The notes: generated from the sequence alone by a model not told the origin. A DNA stretch of 64,000 nucleotides from Gemmatimonas sp. (GCA_013822425.1 PNKL01000001.1:62001-126000), one strand, 5' to 3'; shown: positions 1 to 9,069, counted from the first letter of the stretch. Translations and numbers: made by a program.

Positions 1-554
1 CGCGACAGGTCGATCGGTTCGCCGTGGTTCGAGGGGACCCAGATGGTGAGCGTGCCGGTCGCGTCGGGGTTGAGGTCGCGCAGTCGCAGGTACTGGCCGC
101 CCTCGCTGGTGCCGAACCCGGCGACCCGACCGCGGACGCGCACCAGGCGCCCCGAGTAGGTCGGCAGCAGTTCGTGGTCCACGGCGATCGGTTTTGGGGA
201 CATGATGGTGCGGGGCACCGGCACGACCTCGAACCGGGTGCCCGCGATTTCCACCATGCCGCGATACGTCTTTACCACGCCCGTGGCGACGACGCTATCG
301 CCCACGCGGACGGCCGCCTCTAGCGTGCGCGAGAAAACGCGGATTCCACCGCTGGAGTCCTCGACGGCGACGTCGAACACCGTGGACTGCAGCTGGCCGG
401 TTCCCGATGTGGCGCGGCCCGCCACCGTGACGGTGTCACCGCTGTCGAGGGTGCGGATCGCCTGCGCGATCGGGATGGCGGGACGCGGTTTCTGCGCGAT
501 GGCCAAGGCAGGCCATGCTGCAGCCGAGAGAAGGAGCAGGAGTGTCCGGCGCAT
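1..554 (-). CDS. Secreted OB-fold-like protein, 3' part outside the window
   Basis: The reading frame starts with ATG at 554 and runs off the left edge without a stop, giving 184 codons. The first ~21 residues form a signal peptide (MRRTLLLLLSAAAWPALAIA, then Gln). The mature part reads as beta-rich text with phrases such as DTVTVAGRATSG and LVRVRGRVAGFGTSEGGQYLRLRD, typical of two successive OB-fold (DNA-binding-fold) modules with V-x-G-x-V strands. In this group of bacteria such modules often precede membrane and signalling domains, but the C-terminal part is missing, so the full architecture is unknown. Seen: signal peptide, OB-like strands. Inferred: exported, function unknown. Confidence 0.6.
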   Translation of the reverse strand, partial: MRRTLLLLLSAAAWPALAIAQKPRPAIPIAQAIRTLDSGDTVTVAGRATSGTGQLQSTVFDVAVEDSSGGIRVFSRTLEAAVRVGDSVVATGVVKTYRGMVEIAGTRFEVVPVPRTIMSPKPIAVDHELLPTYSGRLVRVRGRVAGFGTSEGGQYLRLRDLNPDATGTLTIWVPSNHGEPIDLS

Positions 555-660
555 TCGAGGCTGGATGCGGGGAGCTGTCGGACCACGTATCTCGCGGCCG
601 CGCACAATGTAGTGTCGAAGCACGCGTTCGACCACGGTTTGTCCGCCACGCCGGCCTTCA

Positions 661-820
661 TCACCACGGAGCGCACGGAGGAAAGGCCGAGGGCCACGGA
701 GTACTACAAAGCTGGGGTTCAAGACCTCGCGCCGAGCAGGTATTGGCGCGACAGTCGCAGTCCCTCCAGGAAATTGCCGTGCTCCGTGGCCCTCCGTTCG
801 CTCCGTGTCCTCCGTGGTGA
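661..820. repeat. 160-bp imperfect palindromic element, CACGGAG type
   Basis: The outer ~42 bases at each end are near-complementary. The left arm begins TCACCACGGAGCGCACGGAG and the right arm ends CTCCGTGTCCTCCGTGGTGA. Each arm is a run of the word CACGGAG with spacers. The element lies 3' of the M14 gene (stop at 963, minus strand), in a 408-bp space where I see no gene. A relative with CACGGAT words is at 3952-4061. Confidence 0.7.
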
Positions 821-962
821 AAGAGGCCCAGGTGGCGTGCGTCGGTGCGCTCCTTGACGCAGCGTGTTCGGAGGCGGAGCACGTCGAGTCAATGTGAGAA
901 GCATGAAAAGCAAAGCGGCCCACGCCGCGAGGAGTGGGCCGTCGGTGCTGCGTCGCCGCTGG

Positions 963-3848
963 CTACCGCTTGCCGGCGTCGAGGTCGTTCCAGTTCATGA
1001 TGGCGTTGAAGCCGAACGAGTACGTCCCCTGCGTCTGCCAGCGCCAGAAGGGGCGAATGGCAAACATCACCACGTGGCCCTTGCCCACCGGCGCGTCCAC
1101 CAGTTGCGCGCGCCCGCTGAGCGCCTGCCCATTGAGCAGCGTGCCCGACAGCAACATGTCATTGGGATTGGTGGGGAACGCGAGGACGACACGTGGGCGC
1201 TCGCCGCCGGCGGCCGCTCCCATCCCGCCGAAACCACCACCTCCGCCACCACCCGCACCGCGGCCGCCCGGTCCCGTCGGCGCCGCCTCAGCGGCCGGAG
1301 CCGCCGCATCCCACGGCGACAGCCGAAGCGGGTTCGCCATCGGCGTCACGTTCTGGCTCTGTGCCGACCCGCGGCCGAACCCGCCGAACCCGCCGCCGGC
1401 GATGCCGCCGGCGTTGAGCACCGGCGACGTGTTGAAGTAGACCGGTACTTGGTTGCCGGGATAGCCGTAGGTGAGCGGACTCTTCTTGTCGGCGATGATG
1501 CCGCGCAGGATCGAGCCGCGCACGAACAGGTCGGTGGGGGTCTCCACGGTCACGCCCGGCGTGAGATTGTACTCGGGGAAGATCGTGGCGGTGGCACCCT
1601 CGGTGATGAGCGTGCCGCCCTCCTGCACGAACTTGTACAGGTTCATCAGGCCGTCGAGCCCCATCCCGCCGCGGATGTCATCGCTCTCATCGGGCGAGCC
1701 GAGGTTCGGGGTGGCCGCCGACTTCTTGTAGGGCAGCGGCTGGGTGCCCGTGTTGGCCATGCCGGCCACCATGGACTGCGCCGTGCCGCCAACGTGCGGA
1801 TAGATGATGACGTCATACTGCGAGCGCAGGTTTGACGCCGTGCGCAGCTTCTGGTCGGCGAAGTACATGTAGGGCACGCCGAAGTTGTCGAGCGCGGCGC
1901 GCACCCATCCTTCATCCTGCGTGCGGGTCCAGCTGTGCACGTACCCGATGCGCGGCACGTCGAGGTCATGCGACTTCACGGGCGGTACGCTTGCCACGGC
2001 GACGCCGCTCAAGCCGAGCGCCTGGAGCTGCGGCTCGAGCGCGGCACGGTCGGCATTGGCGATGATGAACGAGCCCGCGGCGAACTTCCTGCCGCCCGCC
2101 TCGAAGTCCTCCTCGGCCGCCTGCATCTTCACGCCGGCGTTCTTGAAACGGAACGTCACGAGGTTGTTGTCGCTGGTTGCCGCGACGATGATCGTGCTGC
2201 CGCTCCCCTCGACACCACCCGCCGCCACCACCTTGCCGCTGATCGGCGTCATCGGCTGGGCGAGAATCGCCTTGTCACTCACCGGCGCGATGGTGAGGTT
2301 TCGCATCAGCGGGAAGGTCCAGCCCGTGTCGTCGTACGGCGACGGGTTGCTGGGCGAGAAGTTCTGGAGCGAGAAGTACATGTCGGCCAGCGTGCGGTAC
2401 GGCTGGTCGGCGCGGATGATGTAGTCGCCGGGCGTCACGTCCATGCTGCCGGCCTTGAATGCCGACGTGGCGCGATGGAACTCGAGGCCCTGCACCATCA
2501 GCTCGTTCACCGCGTCGGCGGCGTCGGCCTTCTTGTGTTGCCCCGCCGGAATCACCCACGCGTACGTCGGCCCGTTCCTTCCCCTGTCCACCGAGCGCTT
2601 GTTCTTGAGCCAGTAGTTCTCCAGGAACAGCGCGCGGTTCTTCGCAACGTGCGACAGCGACAGCAGGAGCGCCGACTGCTGGATGTTGGTGTTGTTGCGC
2701 GGGCCCCAGTTGATGGACGGCAACGGCGGGTTCGGGCGGAACCACTCGCGGCTCGTCGTCGTGGGCGGCGGGCGCACCACGTAGTTGTCGGGGCCGTAGC
2801 TCTGCGCCTCGTAGAAGCGCCCGACGGCGTTGTGCGAGTGCGCGATGAAGAACAGGTAGTTCGGCGTCCAGCCGTCGTAGAAGCCGTACGTCCAGACGCC
2901 GGGCACGCCGCGCTTCGTCATTTCCAGGACTTCGTTGCTGGCGAGGTTCCACCACTCGTTCACCGTGATCGGATCCACGGCTTCGTTGTACGGGCCGCTC
3001 CCCGTGGACGCGTAGAGGTAGGTCACCGACTCGTGCAGGTCGTGCATGATGGTCGGCGTCCACTCGAGGAACGTCCGCGTCGTGTTGCGCGTGAGGGCGA
3101 GCACCTGCCCCATGCCGTCGCGGTTGTTGTCGTGCTGCACGTACTTGCCCCAGTACATCAGGGGGAGCCGCGCCTCGCCGGCCGCGCGCTTCTTGTTGAA
3201 GTAGTAGGTGTCCACCTGCTTCTCGCGCCCGTCCACCTCGAGCACCGGCGTGATGAACGTGATGACGTTCTTGCGGATGTTCTGGTAGAAGTCGCTCTCG
3301 TCCACGACGAGGCGGTAGGCGAGCTCCATGAGCATTTCGGGGCCGCCATTCTCCGGCGAGTGCAGGCCCGAGGTGACCCAGTAGATCGGCTTCGCCGTCT
3401 TCAGCAGCTGCTGGGCTTGCGCCTCGCTGGTCCTACGCGGGTCGGTGAGGTCGCGCAGCATTCCCTTGTACCTGTCGAGCTGGCGGATGACACCCGCGTC
3501 GGCGATGGCCAGCATCACCATGTCGCGCCCTTCCTCGGTCTTGCCGATGGTCCAGAACTTCGCACGTCCGCCGCTCGCCTTGGCCACCGCCTCGAGGTAG
3601 CGATGGATGTCCTTGGCGTACGTCAGCTCGCCGGGCGTGCCGACGATGCGGCCGTGGAACTTGAGCGGCGACGGCACCCGGGAGCTGGCCGGCAGATGAT
3701 CCACGAGCTCCGTGGAGATGCGGGTGTCCTGGAGATGCTCCTTGATCTTCCTGGTGTACTCCTGATCAATCGGCTGCTGCGCGCCGGCAAGGCGCGCCGC
3801 AAGGATCAGGGCGACCGGGGTGAGGAACAAGCGGGAATATCGCGACAT
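963..3848 (-). CDS. M14-family zinc carboxypeptidase-like exported protein
   Basis: About 961 residues. I start at the ATG at 3848 because GAGG lies 8 bases upstream and a signal peptide follows at once (MSRYSRLFLTPVALILAARL, then AGAQQ); a start 12 codons upstream would bury it. Residues ~60-430 match the M14 carboxypeptidase fold. The zinc motif H-x-x-E is in GLHSPENGG (His163, Glu166), with a likely third ligand in IMHDLHES (His269/His272). The C-terminal half carries a class-I glutamine-amidotransferase-like domain and a glycine-rich linker (GRGAGGGGGGGFGG), then a closing beta domain (GKGHVVMFAIRPFWRWQTQGTYSF). Proteins of this architecture are predicted periplasmic or secreted peptidases; the substrate is unknown. 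It is transcribed alone, between two palindromic elements. Confidence 0.85.
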   Translation of the reverse strand: MSRYSRLFLTPVALILAARLAGAQQPIDQEYTRKIKEHLQDTRISTELVDHLPASSRVPSPLKFHGRIVGTPGELTYAKDIHRYLEAVAKASGGRAKFWTIGKTEEGRDMVMLAIADAGVIRQLDRYKGMLRDLTDPRRTSEAQAQQLLKTAKPIYWVTSGLHSPENGGPEMLMELAYRLVVDESDFYQNIRKNVITFITPVLEVDGREKQVDTYYFNKKRAAGEARLPLMYWGKYVQHDNNRDGMGQVLALTRNTTRTFLEWTPTIMHDLHESVTYLYASTGSGPYNEAVDPITVNEWWNLASNEVLEMTKRGVPGVWTYGFYDGWTPNYLFFIAHSHNAVGRFYEAQSYGPDNYVVRPPPTTTSREWFRPNPPLPSINWGPRNNTNIQQSALLLSLSHVAKNRALFLENYWLKNKRSVDRGRNGPTYAWVIPAGQHKKADAADAVNELMVQGLEFHRATSAFKAGSMDVTPGDYIIRADQPYRTLADMYFSLQNFSPSNPSPYDDTGWTFPLMRNLTIAPVSDKAILAQPMTPISGKVVAAGGVEGSGSTIIVAATSDNNLVTFRFKNAGVKMQAAEEDFEAGGRKFAAGSFIIANADRAALEPQLQALGLSGVAVASVPPVKSHDLDVPRIGYVHSWTRTQDEGWVRAALDNFGVPYMYFADQKLRTASNLRSQYDVIIYPHVGGTAQSMVAGMANTGTQPLPYKKSAATPNLGSPDESDDIRGGMGLDGLMNLYKFVQEGGTLITEGATATIFPEYNLTPGVTVETPTDLFVRGSILRGIIADKKSPLTYGYPGNQVPVYFNTSPVLNAGGIAGGGFGGFGRGSAQSQNVTPMANPLRLSPWDAAAPAAEAAPTGPGGRGAGGGGGGGFGGMGAAAGGERPRVVLAFPTNPNDMLLSGTLLNGQALSGRAQLVDAPVGKGHVVMFAIRPFWRWQTQGTYSFGFNAIMNWNDLDAGKR

Positions 3849-3951
3849 GCGGGCCCTCGAGTCGTGAAGGGAGTGGGAGTCCAAGAGTCTACGCCTGGCC
3901 GTGAAAAAACGCTTGCATGGGGCAGCATGCGTGTGGGGCCAGTTCTACTGC

Positions 3952-4061
3952 CTACCACGGATTCCACGGAAGAGTGCGCGGATGACCACGGATCAAGCCT
4001 GGAGGGGTTTCCTCCAACGCCGTATCCGTGCCATCCGCCCCCTCAGTGCCATCCGTGGTAG
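3952..4061. repeat. 110-bp imperfect palindromic element, CACGGAT type
   Basis: The left end CTACCACGGATTCCACGGA is complementary to the right end ATCCGTGCCATCCG...CCATCCGTGGTAG. The apex is a small stem TGGAGG/CCTCCA around a 5-base loop. It lies between the HD-GYP gene (stop 4102) and the M14 gene (start 3848), both minus strand, so it could act as a transcript 3' end or processing site. It is built like the element at 661-820, with a slightly different repeated word. Confidence 0.7.
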
Positions 4062-4101
4062 TCTGTAAGACCTTCTTGACCATGAGAGCTGTGGGGTGCG
4101 A

Positions 4102-6147
4102 CTAGCCCGTTGGCGTGAGCCGTCGCCCCGCGCCTGATCTCCTTCCCTCCGCCGGCTGCACCGCCTCAAACACCTTCGCCTCCATGAACGTCGTCAGCAG
4201 CGCCGGGTCCACGTGCCCGTGCTTCGCCTCGTCGTGCAGGATGTCCAGCGCGCGCTCGGCGGTGACCGCGCGCTTGTACGGGCGGTCGGTGGCCGTCAGC
4301 GCGTCGTAGATGTCGCTGATGGTCATCATGCGCGTCTGCACGGGAATGGCGGCGGCGTTCACGCCGCGCGGGTAGCCCGAGCCGTCGAGCTTCTCGTGGT
4401 GGCCCCAGGCGATCAGCGGGATCCCCTTCAGCTCGCGCGTCCACGGGATCTGCTCGAGGAAGCGGTACGTGTGCGTCACGTGGCTCTCGATCTCGCGCCG
4501 CTCGCGCTCGTCGAGGTTGCCGCGGTTGATCATCAGGTAGCGCAGCTCGTCGTCGCTCAGCAGGGGCTTTTCCGTGCCGTCGAAGTCCACGAAGAGGCGC
4601 TCGTTGATCTCGCTCAGCGCCTCGAAGCTCCCTTCCGGCAGGATCGTCGGCTCGTTGGCCCGCACGATGGCGTCGAGGAAGCGCTGCAGCTGGTTGCGCG
4701 ACTCGTCGCGCGCGCGGTCCAGCCGCTGGAGCGCCTCCTCGTAGTTGGTGCGCCCGTGTTCCCACAGGTACTGTGCGCGCTCGCGCTCGTACTGCAGGTC
4801 GGCGCGCTGCAGCAGGAACTGGAAGCGGTGCCGGATGATGGCGAGGTCGGGGGCGTACAGCTTCTTCTGCTTCACGAGCACCTGCTCGCGAACGCCCACC
4901 TTGCCGAAATCGTGCAGCAGCGACGCGTAGCGCAGCTCGCGCATCTCCTCGCGCGAGAAGCGCACGCGGCCGTAGGGGCCGCTGTCCACGCGGTCCACCG
5001 CCGCGGCCAGCCCGGTGGTGAACGTGGCCACCCGCGACGAGTGCCCCGACGTGGTCGGGTCGCGGCTCTCGATGGCCGTCACCGACGCCATCACGAACCC
5101 CTCGAATAGCCGCTCGATGTCCTCGTACAGCCGCCCGTTCTCGATGGCCACGGCGGCCTGCGAGGCGAGCCCGCTGATGAGTGCCACCGCATGCGCGTCG
5201 AACGGCAGCACCTCGCGCTCCACGTCGGCCGCCGTCGCGAGCCGCACATCGGCGTTGCGCTTGCGGTTGATCAGCTGGAGCACGCCGACGATCTCGTCGC
5301 GATGCGTGCGCATCGGGATCGTCACCATGGATTTCGTGCGATACCCGAACTTCTCGTCGAACGACCGGTTGAACGTGAAGCGGTCGCCCGGCCCCAGGGA
5401 ATACGCGTCCTCGAAGTTGATTGCCTCGCCCGACACCGCGGCGGCGCCCGCGATGGACGACACAGTCAGCGGCACCGTGAACTCGCTGAAGGGCAGGTCG
5501 GGGAGCGTGAAGTTCTGCGAGAGCTTGAAGCGGAGCACCGCGTCCTCTCCCCGTTCCCCCTTCTCGACGAGATAGAGCGACCCGGCATCCGCCGCCGACA
5601 ACCGCCGCGCCTGCTCGAGGATCATGGTCAGCAGCGTCGGCAGGTCGCGCTCGGTGGAGAGCGCGACGCCAACGCGCGAGAGTTCGGCGATCTCGCCGGC
5701 GCGCGCGGCCGCTGCCGCGGCCTCACGCCGCGCCGCCACGAGCGCCGCGGCGTGGCGCACGGCGCCCTGGAGCGCCGTGCGCGCGAGCGCCGGCGCCGCG
5801 TCCTCCGCGATGAACCCGCAGAGCGCCTCCGCGGGCAGGGCGGGACCCGGCTCGACGGCGCCGGCCGCGCCCACCCCGAGAAACGCGACGCGCTCGCCCA
5901 GCGCGGCCACCGCGCTCGCCTCGGATGCCAGCGTGGCGTCGAGGAGCGCAACGACCGGCTGGTCGTCCGGCAGGTCTGCGGCCGACGGCAGTGCCCCGAC
6001 GCGGCGTACCGCGTACTCCGGGGCGCCGCCCAGGGACGGGAATGCCGCATAGGTGCGGCCGACGGAAGCGAGGATCAGCGGCGTCGTGGTCACGGCGGCA
6101 GGGAACGAGAACGCCGACGCCCCGGTACGCTGGGCGCCGGCGTTCAA
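4102..6147 (-). CDS. GAF/HD-GYP cyclic-di-GMP phosphodiesterase
   Basis: 681 residues from a TTG at 6147. A GTG at 6093 (VTTTPLILASVGRTY) is an equally possible start, and neither has a clear ribosome site. Residues ~20-130 look like a degenerate receiver-type domain (VVALLDATLASEASAVAALG). Residues ~165-335 are a GAF domain (LLTMILEQARRL...GSLYLVE). An HD-GYP domain follows: GHSSRV at ~369, the metal motif LLHDFGKVG at ~411-419, and the family signature HHEKLDGSGYPRG near residue 600. Known for the family: hydrolysis of cyclic-di-GMP. The HD and GYP motifs are intact, so activity is likely. The GAF ligand and the regulated process are unknown. It follows the CsgG-like gene on the same strand after 54 bp. 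Confidence 0.9.
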   Translation of the reverse strand: MNAGAQRTGASAFSFPAAVTTTPLILASVGRTYAAFPSLGGAPEYAVRRVGALPSAADLPDDQPVVALLDATLASEASAVAALGERVAFLGVGAAGAVEPGPALPAEALCGFIAEDAAPALARTALQGAVRHAAALVAARREAAAAAARAGEIAELSRVGVALSTERDLPTLLTMILEQARRLSAADAGSLYLVEKGERGEDAVLRFKLSQNFTLPDLPFSEFTVPLTVSSIAGAAAVSGEAINFEDAYSLGPGDRFTFNRSFDEKFGYRTKSMVTIPMRTHRDEIVGVLQLINRKRNADVRLATAADVEREVLPFDAHAVALISGLASQAAVAIENGRLYEDIERLFEGFVMASVTAIESRDPTTSGHSSRVATFTTGLAAAVDRVDSGPYGRVRFSREEMRELRYASLLHDFGKVGVREQVLVKQKKLYAPDLAIIRHRFQFLLQRADLQYERERAQYLWEHGRTNYEEALQRLDRARDESRNQLQRFLDAIVRANEPTILPEGSFEALSEINERLFVDFDGTEKPLLSDDELRYLMINRGNLDERERREIESHVTHTYRFLEQIPWTRELKGIPLIAWGHHEKLDGSGYPRGVNAAAIPVQTRMMTISDIYDALTATDRPYKRAVTAERALDILHDEAKHGHVDPALLTTFMEAKVFEAVQPAEGRRSGAGRRLTPTG

Positions 6148-6174
6148 ATGTGCGAAGGCGCCAGCGCCCTCGCT

Positions 6175-6208
6175 ACCTGCCAGTCTACTGCACCTGCCAG
6201 TCTACTGC
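6175..6208. repeat. 17-bp tandem duplication at a gene 3' end
   Basis: ACCTGCCAGTCTACTGC occurs twice in direct succession. The second copy contains the stop codon of the CsgG-like gene and the first copy repeats it, so the duplication copied the end of the gene into the spacer. Confidence 0.7.
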
Positions 6209-6924
6209 ACCTGCAGCTTCTTCAGCTCGGCCTTGGCCCTGTCGAAGTCCGGGAACTTGTCGAGCGACTTGCGGAACAGCGTGACGGCCTCGGCCTTGTT
6301 CCCCGCGTCACTCGCCGCGAGCCCTTTGCTGTAGAGCGCGATCGCCTCGTAGGGCACCTTCTTGGCCGCTTCCTTGCGGGATTCGCCGACGCGCGCCGGG
6401 ATGTCCGGGAGCTTGGCGCCCGTGTTGATCTTGGCGGCCAGCTGCACCACGAGCTCCATGAAGTCGTCAATCTTGCCGTTCACGACGCCGTTCGGGCCGC
6501 CGGCGGTCGGGAAGACGATCTCGCCTGTCTCGGTCTTGAAGACGCGCGCCGTGAAGCGCATGCGGCCGCTGCGGTCGGTCACGAAGCCGCCGGTCACCAT
6601 GTAATGCGCGCCCACCAGCTTGCCCACCTTCACGGCGGTCTCGTTGTCCACCTTGCCGTCGGTGCTGTACTGCTGCTCCTTGAGCACCTTCTCGATCTGG
6701 TCGCGCTCCACCACCCGGATGTTCGGGTTGGCGGCCAGCTCGCCGATGAGCATGTCGGCGATGCCCTTGGACAGCGGCTGGAGCTCCTCATGGGCCGCGC
6801 CGATGGCGCTGTTGTTGAAGTAGAGCACCGCCACGGTCGGCTTGCTGCCGCCCTGCGCGGCAACGAAGGACGGCACGGCAGCGGCGAGCGCGGCAACCAT
6901 GGCAAACGACTTCACGAACTGCAT
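6202..6924 (-). CDS. CsgG/TolB-N-like periplasmic protein with C-terminal TPR
   Basis: 240 residues from ATG 6924, with GGAGG five bases upstream. Residues 1-23 are a signal peptide (MQFVKSFAMVAALAAAVPSF, then VAAQ). Residues ~28-170 resemble the CsgG/TolB-N fold: VAVLYFNNSAIG, GIADMLIGELAANPNIRVVERDQIEKVLKEQQ, and GAHYMVTGGFV. The final ~45 residues form one TPR-like repeat (EAIALYSKGLAASDAGNKAEAVTLFRKSLDKFPDFDRAKAELKKLQ). CsgG relatives act in the periplasm or outer membrane, in assembly or secretion, but this one has no lipobox and no evident pore strands, so I call it only CsgG-like. It may share a transcript with the downstream HD-GYP gene. Confidence 0.8.
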   Translation of the reverse strand: MQFVKSFAMVAALAAAVPSFVAAQGGSKPTVAVLYFNNSAIGAAHEELQPLSKGIADMLIGELAANPNIRVVERDQIEKVLKEQQYSTDGKVDNETAVKVGKLVGAHYMVTGGFVTDRSGRMRFTARVFKTETGEIVFPTAGGPNGVVNGKIDDFMELVVQLAAKINTGAKLPDIPARVGESRKEAAKKVPYEAIALYSKGLAASDAGNKAEAVTLFRKSLDKFPDFDRAKAELKKLQVQ

Positions 6925-6948
6925 GGGGTCCTCCTCTCGGGCGAGGGG

Positions 6949-7821
6949 CTATACGGTCAGCGTCAGTCCTTCTGCGGCTCCCAGCACCTGCAGCGTCCCT
7001 CCGCGGGAGCGCACCAGCGCGCGACATTCGTCGATGCGCTGGTCGAGTTCATCATCCGAGCGACGGGGTTCGTGGTGGAACAGCACCAAGGTCCCCACCC
7101 CCGCGTCCATCGCCACCTCCACCGCGTCCTGGTACGTCGAATGTCCCCAGCCGCGGTGGTGATCGTACTCTTCCGTCGTGTACATGGTGTCGTGCACGAA
7201 CACGGTGGCCCCGCGCACGAAGTTTAGAAAGGACTCCCGCCATCCGGGCGCCGAGTCGTATTTCTCCGGGGCGCCCACCTCGTTGTCCGAGACGTAGACG
7301 ATCGAGTGACCGCTTCCGGGCGCGCGGAACCGGTAGCCCAGCGCCCCGCCCGGATGCTGCACCTCGAACGCTTCCACCTCATACCCCCGCCCGGTGCGGC
7401 GTTCCCCGGCGGCGATGGACGAGAAGTCGATGCGCGCATCGAGTTCCTCGAACGTCACGGGAAACACCACGGGCGACATCTGGTCCCGCACGACCCGAAC
7501 CACGCTGCCCGCGAGCGCCTTCGATCCCCAGATCGTGAAGTGGTTCCCGCGCTGGAAGATCGGGGCGAAGAACGGAATCCCCTGAATGTGGTCCCAATGC
7601 GCGTGCGTCAGGAAGATGTCGCCTTCCAGCGGCGCGCCGTCGGACCGGTCCTGCAACGACAAGCCCAGCTCACGTATCCCCGTCCCTGCGTCGAGGATGA
7701 CCAGCCAGCCCTGCTCTGTCCGGATCTCCACGCATGGTGTGTTGCCGCCATAGCGTACGGTCTTGCGTCCCGGACTCGGGATGGAACCGCGGGTCCCCCA
7801 GAACTGCACACGAAGGGTCAT
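6949..7821 (-). CDS. MBL-fold metal-dependent hydrolase
   Basis: 290 residues. The metallo-beta-lactamase signature THAHWDHIQG (H-x-H-x-D-H) is near residue 73. Earlier, GTRGSIPSPG and YGGNTPCVEI are typical of the RNase Z / PDE class-II branch of the superfamily. Later ligands are in YVSDNE, VHDTMYTTEEYDHHRGWGHST and LVLFHHEP. Proteins of this branch cleave phosphodiesters or cyclic nucleotides; the substrate here cannot be read from the sequence. The gene sits directly downstream, on the same strand, of the Crp/Fnr-type regulator, and a Crp-like palindrome lies 59 bp upstream of its start, which suggests control by that regulator. Confidence 0.85.
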   Translation of the reverse strand: MTLRVQFWGTRGSIPSPGRKTVRYGGNTPCVEIRTEQGWLVILDAGTGIRELGLSLQDRSDGAPLEGDIFLTHAHWDHIQGIPFFAPIFQRGNHFTIWGSKALAGSVVRVVRDQMSPVVFPVTFEELDARIDFSSIAAGERRTGRGYEVEAFEVQHPGGALGYRFRAPGSGHSIVYVSDNEVGAPEKYDSAPGWRESFLNFVRGATVFVHDTMYTTEEYDHHRGWGHSTYQDAVEVAMDAGVGTLVLFHHEPRRSDDELDQRIDECRALVRSRGGTLQVLGAAEGLTLTV

Positions 7822-7879
7822 CGCCAGAAACGTAGGAGGGGGAAAGGGGAGGGTCTTTGCGGGTGGTCACTAGCCCTTG

Positions 7880-7893
7880 GTGACGCGCGTCAC
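7880..7893. promoter_or_regulatory. Crp-like palindrome upstream of the MBL gene
   Basis: GTGACGCGCGTCAC is a perfect 14-bp palindrome with the GTGA-N6-TCAC spacing of Crp/Fnr operators. It is followed by two further GCGTCACA half-sites (to ~7916) that run into the end of the regulator gene. The match to the Escherichia coli consensus core is seen; use by the adjacent regulator is inferred. Confidence 0.4.
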
Positions 7894-7910
7894 ACGCGCG
7901 TCACAGTGCG

Positions 7911-8588
7911 TCACACGCGCTGCTGGGCGCGCTCGCGGAGCGCGGCCTTGTCGAGCAGGCGGATGCGCCGCCGCTCGGTGGACAGCCACTTGTGGTCCTG
8001 GAACTCGCGCATCGCCCGTGAGACGGTTTCACGGCTCGCGCCGATCACCTGGGCGATCGTCTGGTGCGTCAGCGGCTTGTCGATCAGGTCGGCGCCGCCG
8101 TCCTCGGCGGCATCGAGCAGCATTCGGGCGATGCGTCCCGGCACGTCGAGCAGGACCAGCGAGCCGATCTTCTCGTCGGCGCGCCGCAGGCGCCGCGACA
8201 ACTCCTGCAGGAGCGCCCACGCCACGCCGGGACTCGACTCCACGCGGCGCCGAAAATCGTCGCGCCGCAGGACGAGGAGGGCCGATTCCTCCATGGCGAT
8301 GACGTGCGCCGAGCGCGGCTGGTCGTCGATAAGCGCGAGTTCACCGAAATACTCGCCGACGCCAAGCAGGCTGAGGATGACCTCGCGGCCGTCGTCGGCG
8401 AGCAGCACGACCTTGACGCGTCCGGTGCGCACCACGAAGAGCGCATCGCCGGGGTCGTCCTCGAACAGGATGACGCTGCCCTTGGGGTAGTTCTTCTCAC
8501 GCACGAGTTCCGCGAAGCGCGAGCGCTCGGCGGCGTCGAGCGACTCGAAGAGCGGAATGGTGGCGAGGAAGTTGGCGATCGAGGGCAC
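7911..8588 (-). CDS. Crp/Fnr-family transcriptional regulator
   Basis: 225 residues from GTG 8588 (VPSIANFLATIPLFESL). The frame continues 61 codons upstream to 8771, but that text is Arg/Pro-rich and unlike the family, so I do not include it. An N-terminal cyclic-nucleotide-binding beta-roll is clear (GSVILFEDDPGDALFVVRTGRVKVVLLADDGREVILSLLGVGEYFGELALID). A long dimer helix follows, then a C-terminal helix-turn-helix (LTHQTIAQVIGASRETVSRAMREFQDHKW). No Cys cluster is present, so it is not an Fe-S Fnr sensor. The effector is unknown. It is divergent from rpmE and probably co-transcribed with the MBL gene. Confidence 0.85.
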   Translation of the reverse strand: MPSIANFLATIPLFESLDAAERSRFAELVREKNYPKGSVILFEDDPGDALFVVRTGRVKVVLLADDGREVILSLLGVGEYFGELALIDDQPRSAHVIAMEESALLVLRRDDFRRRVESSPGVAWALLQELSRRLRRADEKIGSLVLLDVPGRIARMLLDAAEDGGADLIDKPLTHQTIAQVIGASRETVSRAMREFQDHKWLSTERRRIRLLDKAALRERAQQRV

Positions 8589-8791
8589 GAGGCGGCGGCT
8601 GGGGACGGGTGCTTGTCCGGCGCGGAACGGCGTCCGATGCCGGCGGGAGCCTGGAGGATCGCCTGCGCCGCGTCGCGTGCCGCCTTTCCACGCAGGCGGA
8701 ACTGCCCCGGTTCGGCGGTCCCCGAACTCCCGTACGGTGGCGAACTTAGCCGCGTCGGGGGCGCACGTCAAACGCCCCTATAGTTGCCCGC

Positions 8792-8821
8792 TTGAATCCG
8801 CCCGGCATGATAGGGTATATT
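8792..8821 (+). promoter_or_regulatory. Sigma-70-type promoter for rpmE-prfA
   Basis: -35 TTGAAT (8792-8797), an 18-bp spacer and -10 TATATT (8816-8821), 37 bp before the rpmE start. It also lies opposite the regulator gene 5' region. Confidence 0.55.
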
Positions 8822-8857
8822 ACTCAGCTACCCAAGAACATCCGTCTGGAGCTGCCC

Positions 8858-9067
8858 GTGAAGGCCGATATCCATCCCGTCTACGCGACCACGACCGTGC
8901 GCTGTGCGTGTGGCAACACGTTCCAGACGCGCTCGGTTCGCGACGAGATCCATCTCGACATCTGCTCGAACTGCCACCCGTTCTACACGGGCAAGCAGAA
9001 GCTGATTGACACGGCCGGCCGTGTCGAGCGCTTCAACCAGAAGTTCAAGCGGAAGGCCGCCGTCTGA
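8858..9067 (+). CDS. rpmE: Ribosomal protein bL31
   Basis: 69 residues from GTG 8858, supported by GGAG six bases upstream and by the family start ([16 protein letters not shown]). The zinc-binding form is evident: CAC near residue 17 and [13 protein letters not shown] later provide the cysteines of the C+ type bL31. The basic C-terminus ([11 protein letters not shown]) is typical. It is a component of the large subunit bridging to the small-subunit head. prfA follows with no gap, so the two are likely co-translated. Confidence 0.95.
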   Translation: MKADIHPVYATTTVRCACGNTFQTRSVRDEIHLDICSNCHPFYTGKQKLIDTAGRVERFNQKFKRKAAV

Positions 9068-9069
9068 GC

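Noticed and set aside
1935-4061. Long plus-strand open frame antisense to the M14 gene
   Set aside because: Its translation is His/Arg/Val-rich without any family feature; it is the usual GC-driven shadow of the real minus-strand gene. The same holds for long antisense frames at 5191-7227, 14964-16373, 19449-21932, 25921-29070 and 53929-55575.
8589-8771. 61-residue N-terminal extension of the Crp/Fnr regulator
   Set aside because: Arg/Pro-rich and without similarity to the family, so judged non-coding.
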